Origin: an uncultured Solirubrobacteraceae bacterium
GTDB lineage: Bacteria > Actinomycetota > Thermoleophilia > Solirubrobacterales > Solirubrobacteraceae
Length of the DNA: 12,115 bases
Direction: 5' to 3'
NCBI GenBank assembly: GCA_955652345.1
Contig: CATPBV010000110.1
Coordinates: 1 to 12,115 of the forward strand
Position numbers and translations under genes: made by a program. Each line of letters opens with the position of its first letter. The first letter of the stretch is position 1. Positions 5,998-12,115 of the stretch are shown here, one piece after another. The notes under the pieces were generated by a model, which saw only the letters and a list, made by a program, of their open reading frames with translations, did no database searches and was not told where the DNA came from.

Positions 5998-7611
5998 TCA
6001 CAGCGTGACCTTTCCCGCGCACTGCGCGTAGACCCTGAACAAGCGGACATGGGCGACCAGCTGATACTGCGTGCCAGCCCACGCGTGAACGATCGGCAGC
6101 AACGACGCATGCCGCTGCGCACGGGTTTGGAAGATCACGTTCGGGGGCGGCCCGGGATTGGAGGGGTGCGCGGGAGGTGCCTCGATCCGGACGGTGTGGA
6201 CGCCGAGGTTCCAAGCGAGCATCGGCACCTGGAAGCCCTCGGTCATCACGGTCCCGCAGCTGAGCACCTTTTGCGCGCCGCCCACCTTCGCGACCGCTCT
6301 GGTCATGTCCTGCCGCAGATGCGCCTGGTAGACCAGCGCGCGGTGCGTGCGCTGGAGGTCCACCAGGCTTCCGGTAACCGGGTTCGGAACCACCGCGAAC
6401 ACGACCGCCGCGAGCGCAGTGGCCGACCAGGCGGCGGCCGCTCGACTTGCCAGCCGGCGGCGGGCGAGTCCCGCCAGGGCGTACGCGGCCCACCCAAAGG
6501 TGATTGCGCCCGAGATCTCGATCAGTGCCGCGCCGAGTACCAGGTAGCGGTCGTTTCCGGAGAACCCGACCTGTGTGAGGATCGAGATCAGCACCCACCA
6601 GCCGAACCCGACGGCGCCTGCGACGACGATTGCCGCCATGGCTCGCTTGCGGTCATCCGCCGGACGCAGCGCCGTGCGCCAGCCATCCCGCAGAAGGAGG
6701 CCGCCGGCGACGAGCACGCCGATCACGGCAGCCGCCTTGATCCGGCTCAGCGCCGCGGGCCAGGCGTGGTGCACCAGCTCCGCGCAGAACGGGCACCTGG
6801 CGTGCGCCGCGCTGTTCGCGCGCGGGTGCTGGGCTCGATTGACGCCGCGGAGGAAATGGCCGGAGCCCCAATACTCCGGCAGGAACCAGAGCACCGGGAT
6901 CAGGGCGAACAGGCCGAGCACGAGCTTCCGTGCTCCGGGGTCCTTCCACGCGAGCCACAACCCGTACGGTCCCCAGAACAGCCAGATCTCCGGCCTGTCC
7001 AGCGCCGCAAGGAAACCCACCGCGAACGCCTGCCGCCAGTTGCCGTCGAGGTGGCGGTCGACCGCGATCAATACGACCGCCGTCAACAGGCCCTCCGAGT
7101 AGCCGAGCGCGTTTTCGGTGATGAACCCGCCCGAGAAGACGAGGCTGATTGCGGCGATGGCGCCTGCGAGGACCGCCGGCCCGAGCCGGCCCCGGGCATC
7201 CGAGCCGTCGAGGCGGGGCGCCAGCAGCGACGTCAGCCGCAGCGCGACCTTGAAAACCATGACCCCGGCCACCAGCGCACCTGCGCGTGCGACCACGAGC
7301 CAGAGGTCCGGCTGCGCCTTGCCGAACTGCGCGAACACCGTGGTGAAGATCACCGGCAGCGGCTTCCAGGTGGGGCCCCCGGTGGTGTGCAGGTTGAGGT
7401 GGATGATCTCGCGACCCCACACAAGCCAGGCCCAGGGGTCATAGCTCGGCGTCGAGGGGATGAGCAGCGACAGTGCGGCGATGACGAGCGCGCCGCCCAC
7501 AAGGATCAGATAGAAGCGGCCGGGGCCAAACCGTCGGTCGGCTCTAGATGCCTGCGTCGGTGCCGGTCCGGGGGCGGTGCGCGCGCTCAGCTCTGCTGTC
7601 GGGAGGGACAC
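5998..7611 (-). CDS. GT-C-like polytopic membrane protein, probable glycosyltransferase
   Basis: This is a protein of about 537 residues from GTG 7611; a GTG at 7722 would add 37 polar residues but has GGGAGG too close to serve it well. A basic, Pro-rich leader (1-35) precedes a TM at about 35-52. The first outside loop holds YDPWAWLVWGREI (57-69; D58 is the likely catalytic-type acid) and TWKPLPVIFTTVF (81-93). GYSEGLLTAVVL (170-181) and LDRPEIWLFWGPYG (204-217) mark conserved loops. About ten TMs are followed by a soluble C-terminal domain from about 407. This resembles mannosyltransferase-like GT-C proteins of actinobacteria, but the motifs are weaker than in its neighbour. An unusual CPFC pair lies at about 273-276 in a loop. 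The stop nearly abuts the next gene, so the two GT-C proteins are probably coupled and may act in sequence on one glycan. Confidence 0.75.
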   Translation of the reverse strand: MSLPTAELSARTAPGPAPTQASRADRRFGPGRFYLILVGGALVIAALSLLIPSTPSYDPWAWLVWGREIIHLNLHTTGGPTWKPLPVIFTTVFAQFGKAQPDLWLVVARAGALVAGVMVFKVALRLTSLLAPRLDGSDARGRLGPAVLAGAIAAISLVFSGGFITENALGYSEGLLTAVVLIAVDRHLDGNWRQAFAVGFLAALDRPEIWLFWGPYGLWLAWKDPGARKLVLGLFALIPVLWFLPEYWGSGHFLRGVNRAQHPRANSAAHARCPFCAELVHHAWPAALSRIKAAAVIGVLVAGGLLLRDGWRTALRPADDRKRAMAAIVVAGAVGFGWWVLISILTQVGFSGNDRYLVLGAALIEISGAITFGWAAYALAGLARRRLASRAAAAWSATALAAVVFAVVPNPVTGSLVDLQRTHRALVYQAHLRQDMTRAVAKVGGAQKVLSCGTVMTEGFQVPMLAWNLGVHTVRIEAPPAHPSNPGPPPNVIFQTRAQRHASLLPIVHAWAGTQYQLVAHVRLFRVYAQCAGKVTL

Positions 7612-7747
7612 GTGGTGGCTGTGTTGTCGTCGCGCTCGCCGGTCAGCGGGGCAACGGCTGGAAGGCTCAGAACAAGCCGGCGCGCCGAGGGCGCGGGCGC
7701 CGGCGCCGGATTCTAGCCACACCCCTCCCGGCCGACGGGCACCGGAG

Positions 7748-8125
7748 CTACTCCTTGACTCCGACTGCCAGGCAGTTCTCGATCTCCTTCAGCTCCTGGT
7801 CAGAGCCCTGATGGACCCAGAGCAGGGCGCTGCCGATCGCCTCCGCACCCTGCGCTTGACCGGAGATCTGAGCGTCCTGGGCAGAGCTGGGGGTTGGGGT
7901 GAAAACGACCGTTGGGCCCGTCGGCAGCGAGCCGATCTGCAGGACCTCGCGGTTGACGACCGTAACGGGCAGGTGGGCACGCTGCAGGCAGGCCAGGTGA
8001 TTGGGGTTCATGGTGGCCTGGCTATCGATCTGGCCACGGCCGGCGGTCGGCTGAACCTTGACGGCACCGCAGCCGGCCAGCGCGATGGTCGCCAACGTCG
8101 CCGCCGCGAGCCTCCCAGAGGACAT
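7748..8125 (-). CDS. Small lipoprotein of unknown function
   Basis: This is a 125-residue protein with no family recognised. The N-terminus MSSGRLAAATLATIALAGC is a type II signal peptide with lipobox LAGC, C19 being the lipidated residue. The mature part has two more cysteines (C46 and C118) that could form a disulfide outside the cell. No repeats or other domains are seen. It is the first gene of the leftward glycan operon, 25 to 136 nt ahead of the GT-C-like gene depending on that gene's start. Its ATG has no Shine-Dalgarno, but a TANNNT-type box (TACCCT on the minus strand, 8138-8133) ends 7 nt before it, so a leaderless mRNA is plausible. A role as accessory factor for surface glycan assembly is an inference from position only. 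Confidence 0.75.
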   Translation of the reverse strand: MSSGRLAAATLATIALAGCGAVKVQPTAGRGQIDSQATMNPNHLACLQRAHLPVTVVNREVLQIGSLPTGPTVVFTPTPSSAQDAQISGQAQGAEAIGSALLWVHQGSDQELKEIENCLAVGVKE

Positions 8126-8129
8126 CCGC

Positions 8130-8138
8130 GAGAGGGTA
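8130..8138. promoter_or_regulatory. Shared element: Shine-Dalgarno of ligase gene overlaps -10-like box of lipoprotein gene
   Basis: On the plus strand GAGAGGG (8130-8136) lies 6 nt before ATG 8143. On the minus strand TACCCT (8138-8133) lies 7 nt before ATG 8125, the spacing of an actinobacterial leaderless promoter. Only 17 bp separate the two start codons. The RBS is clear; the -10 role is an inference and no good -35 is seen. Confidence 0.5.
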
Positions 8139-8142
8139 GAGG

Positions 8143-9723
8143 ATGATCCTCGGGATGAACGCGATCGCAGCGCTCTCCGGGTCCTTGGCGAAGGCGGTGG
8201 TCGCTGCCCCGGCGCTATCGGGTCCGCTGGCGAAGGTGAGCGTGATCGCGCTCGCCTTGCTCGCTGCAATCGTCCTCCTCACCACCGAGAGGCGGGCTCG
8301 CGCCCTCGCCACGCTGGCAGCGCTGTGCCTGTCGCCCGTGGTCCTGCTCGCCGATATCTGGCACTCCTCGCAGCTGACGCTGGTCCACCGTCACCCTCTG
8401 CTCGCTGCGGCCGGCGGAGTCGTCGCGCTATTGGCGGTGGCCGTGGCGGCCGCCGTGATCTGGCGACGTCCGTGGCTGATCGGGCCGCTCGTGATCTTCG
8501 CGCTTCCGTTCAGGATCCCGATCGAGGCTGGCGACCGGACCTCGAACCTGCTGGTGCCGCTGTACTTCGTTGTCGCGGCCGGCTCGCTCGCGTTCGTTGC
8601 CCGAGGGTTCCGGAATGGCGACGCGCTGGCCGTGCGCGCGGATGTGGGACGCGGTGGCCCGGCGGTGTGGGTCGCGCGCCTCCTGGCGCTGTACGTGGTG
8701 CTCTACGCGGTGCAGGCGACCTACTCGATCGACTTCCAGACGGCGCTCCAGCAGGTGGTCTTCTTCTACGTGCCGTTCGCGCTGGCCTACAGCCTGTTGC
8801 GCGAGGTCGAATGGAGCCGCCAGCTCCTTCGCCGATGCCTGATCCTGGTCGCGGGACTGGCCGTCGCGTTTGCCGCCATCGCCTTCGTCGAGTACGCGAC
8901 CAAGACGATCATCCTCAACCCGAAGCTGGTAGTGCAGAACGACCTCCACGCTTACTTCACCGTCAACTCGGTGTTCTTCAACCCCGACATCTTCGGAAGA
9001 TTCCTGGCGCTGGTGATGATCTTGCTGGCAGCGGCGCTGATCTATGACCGGCGGCCGCGCGTCGCGCTCGCCGTCACCGGGGTGCTCGCGGTCCTGTGGG
9101 CCGGGCTGGTGCTGACGCTGTCGCGATCTAGCCTGGGTGCGCTGCTCGTCGGCCTTGGCGCGCTCGCCGCGTTGCGCTGGAAGGTCCGCCGCGCGGTGGG
9201 TGTGGCGGTGGCCGTCGTCGTGCTCGGTGGTGCGGCTGTAGCGATCTCACCCAAGACCTTCGGCCTGAACCAAGGCCTGAACGGCGCGTCGAGTGGCCGC
9301 GCCGGCCTGATCACCGGCGGCGCGAAGATGTTCGGGCAGCGCCCCGTGTGGGGTTACGGCTCCGGCTCGTTCGCCAAGGAGTACACCAAGCAGCACCCGC
9401 TGACGTCCCAAAACCTCGCCGACTCACACACGATTTCGATCACGGTCGCGGCCGAGCAGGGCGTGATCGGCGAGCTGGTCTACGTGGCGTTGGTCCTCGC
9501 GGCCCTGGTGATGCTGTTCCGGCGGGCGCGCGCGGATCCCGCACGTGTCGCGATCGCCGCCGCGTTCCTCGCACTCGTGTTCCACACGATGCTGTACGCC
9601 GACTTCCTCGAGGACCCGGTCACCTGGACGTTGCTGGGCATCGGCACGGCCCTGGCGGCGGCTCGACCACCATCCACCGAGCCGGAAGCGGCGGCGCCTG
9701 AGGTGGTCGCCGCCGCCGCCTAA
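8143..9723 (+). CDS. O-antigen ligase/polymerase family membrane protein (Wzy/WaaL-like)
   Basis: This is a 526-residue, very hydrophobic protein with about 11-12 membrane segments. ATG 8143 is supported by GAGAGGG 6 nt upstream; a second in-frame ATG is at residue 5. The hallmarks of the Wzy_C/WaaL family lie in the second half: TLSRSSLGALLVG (325-337), then a large outside loop with SGRAGLITGG (384-393), GYGSGSFAKEY (404-414), DSHTISITVAAEQGVIGEL (427-445) with H429 and E438, followed by the last TMs. In such enzymes a loop Arg and the conserved His act on the undecaprenyl-PP-linked glycan. The C-terminus (508-526) is Ala/Pro/Glu-rich. It would polymerise a glycan or ligate it to an acceptor on the outer face of the membrane. 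It is divergent from the lipoprotein/GT-C operon and ends at a strong hairpin. Confidence 0.85.
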   Translation: MILGMNAIAALSGSLAKAVVAAPALSGPLAKVSVIALALLAAIVLLTTERRARALATLAALCLSPVVLLADIWHSSQLTLVHRHPLLAAAGGVVALLAVAVAAAVIWRRPWLIGPLVIFALPFRIPIEAGDRTSNLLVPLYFVVAAGSLAFVARGFRNGDALAVRADVGRGGPAVWVARLLALYVVLYAVQATYSIDFQTALQQVVFFYVPFALAYSLLREVEWSRQLLRRCLILVAGLAVAFAAIAFVEYATKTIILNPKLVVQNDLHAYFTVNSVFFNPDIFGRFLALVMILLAAALIYDRRPRVALAVTGVLAVLWAGLVLTLSRSSLGALLVGLGALAALRWKVRRAVGVAVAVVVLGGAAVAISPKTFGLNQGLNGASSGRAGLITGGAKMFGQRPVWGYGSGSFAKEYTKQHPLTSQNLADSHTISITVAAEQGVIGELVYVALVLAALVMLFRRARADPARVAIAAAFLALVFHTMLYADFLEDPVTWTLLGIGTALAAARPPSTEPEAAAPEVVAAAA

Positions 9724-9726
9724 ACC

Positions 9727-9777
9727 GGGGGCGTGGCGAAAAAACGAACCAGGAGGACGCTCTTTCGCCAAGCCCCC
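9727..9777. terminator. Long hairpin between convergent genes, likely bidirectional terminator
   Basis: Arms 9727-9741 (GGGGGCGTGGCGAAA) and 9763-9777 pair over 15 positions with one mismatch, around a 21-nt loop. It starts 4 nt after the ligase stop and ends 2 nt before the SDR stop, so it fits a terminator for both converging units. There is no long U-run, as is common in actinobacteria. The loop contains AGGAGG with no start codon in reach, so that is probably chance. Confidence 0.8.
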
Positions 9778-9778
9778 G

Positions 9779-10525
9779 CTAGGTCGGCGTGACGTACGCG
9801 CCGCTGATGCCGCCGTCAACGAGGAATGTCGAGGCGGTGACGTAGCTCGAGTCGGCGCTCGCGAGAAACAGGACGGCGCTCGCGATCTCCTCGGCGCGCG
9901 CGAACCGGCCCATCGGCACGTGCACGAGCCGCCTCGCGGCCTGCTCGGGGTCCTTCGCGTACAGCTCACGCAGCAGCGGGGTATCGACGGGACCCGGACA
10001 CAGCGCGTTGACCCGAATGCCCCGCCGGGCGAACTCGACTCCGAGCTCGCGCGACAGCGCCAGCACCCCACCCTTCGACGCCGTGTAGGAGATCTGCGAG
10101 GTGGCGGCGCCCAGCACCGCGACGAACGACGCGGTGTTGATCACCGACCCGCCACCGGCCCGCAACAGGTGCGGGATTCCGTGCTTGCAGCACAGGAACA
10201 CGCTGCGGAGGTTGGTCGCCTGGACCCGCTCCCAGGCCTCGAGCGACGTGTCGAGCACCGACGCGTCGTCGTTCGGCGAGATCCCGGCGTTGTTGAACAG
10301 CACGTCGATCCGCCCGAGCTCGGCCTGCGCCCGCTCGTACAACGCGGTGACGCTGGCCTCGTCGGTCAGGTCGGCCTGAAGCGACAGCTCGCCAACCTCG
10401 TGCTCACGCACATCGACGCCGACCACACGCGCCCCCTCCCGCTCAAACAGCGAGGCAGTCGCCGACCCGATCCCACCGGCGGCGCCCGTGATCACGCACA
10501 CCTTGTCCGCGAGCCTGCCGCTCAT
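9779..10525 (-). CDS. SDR-family NAD(P)-dependent oxidoreductase
   Basis: This is a 248-residue classical short-chain dehydrogenase. The cofactor motif is TGAAGGIG (13-20), with ADLTD at 51-55 and NNAG at 78-81. The catalytic set is N105, S133, Y147 and K151 (YTASK). PGPVDTPL (177-184) follows, and the C-terminus has FLVDGG. A D at 38 after the second strand (VVGVDV) favours NAD(H). The ATG at 10525 overlaps the ALDH stop by ATGA. Automatic tools would call it 3-oxoacyl-ACP reductase, but with an aldehyde dehydrogenase and a glutamine-synthetase-like gene upstream, a role in oxidising or reducing an intermediate of amine or amino-alcohol breakdown is more likely. The substrate cannot be read from the sequence. 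Confidence 0.88.
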   Translation of the reverse strand: MSGRLADKVCVITGAAGGIGSATASLFEREGARVVGVDVREHEVGELSLQADLTDEASVTALYERAQAELGRIDVLFNNAGISPNDDASVLDTSLEAWERVQATNLRSVFLCCKHGIPHLLRAGGGSVINTASFVAVLGAATSQISYTASKGGVLALSRELGVEFARRGIRVNALCPGPVDTPLLRELYAKDPEQAARRLVHVPMGRFARAEEIASAVLFLASADSSYVTASTFLVDGGISGAYVTPT

Positions 10526-11877
10526 CCGTTCGCGTAGTAGATCGACTTGACCTCGGTGTATGCGTCGAGCGCGTGGGGCCCCAGCTCGCGGCCGTAGCCG
10601 GACTGCTTGAAGCCGCCGAACGGCGTGGCGACGCGCACGGAGGTGTTCGAGTTGATCGACAGCACGCCGGTGTCGAGCGCGCGCGCCACCCTCAGGGCGC
10701 GCGCGCCGTCGCGGGTCCAGATCGAGCCGGACAGGCCGTAGACGGTGTCGTTGGCGAGCCGCACGGCCTCGTCCTCGTCGCTGAACGGGATGACCGTCGC
10801 CACGGGTCCGAAGATCTCCTCGCGAGCGGCGCGTGCGCCCGGGTCGACCGGGCACAGCACGGTCGGCGGGAACCAATACCCCGGGCCGTCGGGCGCGCTC
10901 CCCCGAATCGCGACCGGCGCGTCGCCGTTCACGAACGACGAGACGGTCTCGCGCTGACCGGCAGAGATCAGCGGACCCATCTGCGTTGAAGCATCGAGCG
11001 GGTCGCCTACCTTGATCGCCTTCACGGCGCCCTCGAGCAGGGACATGAACTCGTCGAGCACCGGCGCCTGCACGAGGATCCGGGAGCGCGCGCAGCAGTC
11101 CTGGCCGGCGTTCCCGAACACCGCGCCCGGAGCTGCCGCCGCGGCTGCCTCGAGGTCGGCATCTGCGAACACGATGTTCGGCGACTTCCCACCCAGCTCG
11201 AGCGTGACCCGCTTGATCGTGGCCGCCGCACCCGCGGCGATCGAGCGCCCCACCTCGGTCGATCCGGTGAACGCGATCTTGGCGACGTCGGGATGCTCGA
11301 CGAGCCGCTGCCCGCAGACGCTGCCCGGTCCGGCGACCACGTTCAGCACGCCATCCGGGAGCCCCGCCTCGCCGGCGATCTCAGCGAAGCGCAGAGCGCT
11401 CAGCGGGGTCAGCTCGGCCGGCTTGAGCACGACCGTGTTCCCGGCCGCGAGCGCCGGGCCCATCTTCCAGGAGGCGATCGTCAGCGGGAAGTTCCAGGGG
11501 ACGATCAGGCCGACGACGCCGAGCGGCTCGCGGACCGTGAACGCGTGGCCACCGTCGACCGGGATGGTGTCGCCGAGGAGGCGCTCGGGCGCGCCCGCGT
11601 AGTAGCGGAACACCTGACTGACCATCTCCATCTCGCCGCGGGCGTCGCCGATCGGCTTGCCGGCGTTGCGGGCCTCGATCAGAGCGAGCTCTTCGCGGTG
11701 AGAAGCGACGGCGTCGGCGAGAGCGTGCAGGTGCTCGGCACGCTTGCCCGGCGCGATCGCGCGCCAGCCTCCGAACGCGTCCTTGGCGCGTGCAACGGCT
11801 TCATCGACATCCCCGGCGCCTGCCCGCTCGACCTTGGCCATCACCTGCTCGGTGGCAGGCTCGATGACCTCGATCAT
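10522..11877 (-). CDS. NAD(P)-dependent aldehyde dehydrogenase (PuuC-like by context)
   Basis: This is a 451-residue protein and all catalytic landmarks of the ALDH superfamily are present. VPWNFPL has the oxyanion N129. LKPAELTPLSA has K152. FTGSTEVG (203-210) follows. LELGGKSP has the general base E227. FGNAGQDC has the nucleophile C261, followed by a second Cys. EEIFGPV has E354 for NAD, and FGGFKQSGYGRELG lies near the end. The start ATG 11877 overlaps the glutamine synthetase stop by ATGA; the protein is about 30 residues shorter at the N-terminus than many ALDHs (480-500), but no better start is seen because the upstream DNA codes the synthetase. Next to a glutamine synthetase family gene, it is likely to oxidise a gamma-glutamyl amino-aldehyde or free amino-aldehyde to the acid in amine/polyamine catabolism. 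Confidence 0.9.
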   Translation of the reverse strand: MIEVIEPATEQVMAKVERAGAGDVDEAVARAKDAFGGWRAIAPGKRAEHLHALADAVASHREELALIEARNAGKPIGDARGEMEMVSQVFRYYAGAPERLLGDTIPVDGGHAFTVREPLGVVGLIVPWNFPLTIASWKMGPALAAGNTVVLKPAELTPLSALRFAEIAGEAGLPDGVLNVVAGPGSVCGQRLVEHPDVAKIAFTGSTEVGRSIAAGAAATIKRVTLELGGKSPNIVFADADLEAAAAAAPGAVFGNAGQDCCARSRILVQAPVLDEFMSLLEGAVKAIKVGDPLDASTQMGPLISAGQRETVSSFVNGDAPVAIRGSAPDGPGYWFPPTVLCPVDPGARAAREEIFGPVATVIPFSDEDEAVRLANDTVYGLSGSIWTRDGARALRVARALDTGVLSINSNTSVRVATPFGGFKQSGYGRELGPHALDAYTEVKSIYYANG

Positions 11878-12115
11878 CCGCGTTCGAACATGCGGCGGCG
11901 CTCGTAGTCGGTCACAACCTGATCGAACAGCCGCTGCTCGGTGCGCCCGTAGTTCAGATAATGTCGCCAGACGGCCTCGCCGAACGTCGCGCGGGCGAAG
12001 TCGCTGCCCTCCCACAGATCCACTGCCTCGTGGAGCGTCGATGGGAAGGCCTCGGCCGCGCCCGCCAAGTACGCGTTGCCTTTGACCTCGGGCCCTGGGT
12101 CGGTGCCGTTCTCGA
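11874..12115 (-). CDS. Glutamine synthetase family protein, C-terminal 79 residues (5' end outside window)
   Basis: The open frame enters from the right edge and stops at TGA 11876-11874. It codes ENGTDPGPEVKGNAY, then a helix-rich stretch with LWEGSDFARATFGEAV, a HYLNYGRTEQRLFDQ segment and the end TDYERRRMFERG. These match the C-terminal part of class I glutamine synthetases as found in the catabolic branch (gamma-glutamylpolyamine or gamma-glutamylamine synthetases, PuuA/GlnA3-GlnA4 type). The ATP and glutamate site residues lie outside the window. With an aldehyde dehydrogenase and an SDR coupled downstream, a biosynthetic glutamine role is less likely than ATP-dependent gamma-glutamylation of an amine. 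The substrate is not known. The ATGA overlap with the ALDH gene shows a tight operon. Confidence 0.85.
   Translation of the reverse strand, partial: ENGTDPGPEVKGNAYLAGAAEAFPSTLHEAVDLWEGSDFARATFGEAVWRHYLNYGRTEQRLFDQVVTDYERRRMFERG

Noticed and set aside
5812..7716. Plus-strand open frame of 634 codons opposite the GT-C-like genes.
   Set aside because: It is rich in Arg, Asp, Glu and His with no domain. It mirrors two clear membrane protein genes on the other strand.
8126..8269. Extended lipoprotein frame starting at 8269.
   Set aside because: The added residues are Arg/Ser/Pro-rich, overlap the ligase gene and would bury the signal peptide and lipobox.
9742..9762. AGGAGG in the hairpin loop as a ribosome binding site.
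   Set aside because: No start codon of an open frame follows at usable distance, and it lies between two stops.
9779..10876. Longer SDR frame starting at 10876.
   Set aside because: The extra N-terminal part is antisense-free but out of frame with the ALDH gene it overlaps, and is Arg-rich. The SDR fold begins right after ATG 10525.

Overview
The window is very GC-rich chromosomal DNA with short intergenic gaps, many GTG starts and overlapping stop/start codons. The protein families (an actinobacterial conjugation pair, Thermoleophilia-like GT-C membrane proteins, a glutamine synthetase/aldehyde dehydrogenase/SDR operon) suggest an actinomycete. My best guess is the Solirubrobacterales/Thermoleophilia area; this rests on protein flavour and no marker gene confirms it. 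No tRNA, rRNA, transposase, integrase or CRISPR array is visible.

Region 1 (1-2398) looks like the edge of a conjugative or integrative element. On the minus strand a small VirB2/TrbC-like (DUF6112-like) membrane protein (1654 to 1364) overlaps by ATGA a large TrbL/VirB6-like channel protein (1367 to 1), which runs off the window inside a 30-bp tandem repeat coding a Pro-rich tail. Divergent from them is a small sigma-70-like factor (1766-2398). The gap between them is strikingly AT-rich and carries several copies of a TCAATTAG-like motif in both orientations, a candidate operator. A hairpin at 2404-2442, which pairs fully only in the plus-strand RNA, closes the sigma gene.

Region 2 (2462-9777) is a cell-surface glycan cluster. 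A minus-strand run reads: lipoprotein (8125 to 7748), GT-C-like membrane protein (7611 to 5998), GT-C glycosyltransferase (5996 to 4410), UDP-galactopyranose-mutase-like flavoprotein (4401 to 2881) and a membrane protein with a basic tail (2875 to 2462). Divergent from it, with only 17 bp between start codons, is an O-antigen-ligase-like protein (8143-9723). Together they suggest lipid-linked sugar transfer outside the membrane, polymerisation or ligation of a glycan, and redox or mutase chemistry on a sugar. The actual glycan is unknown.

Region 3 (9779-12115) converges on region 2 across a long hairpin (9727-9777). It is a minus-strand operon with ATGA overlaps at both junctions: glutamine synthetase family protein (C-terminal end only), aldehyde dehydrogenase and SDR oxidoreductase. 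This order fits gamma-glutamylated amine/polyamine catabolism, with the synthetase glutamylating an amine and the dehydrogenase oxidising the resulting aldehyde.
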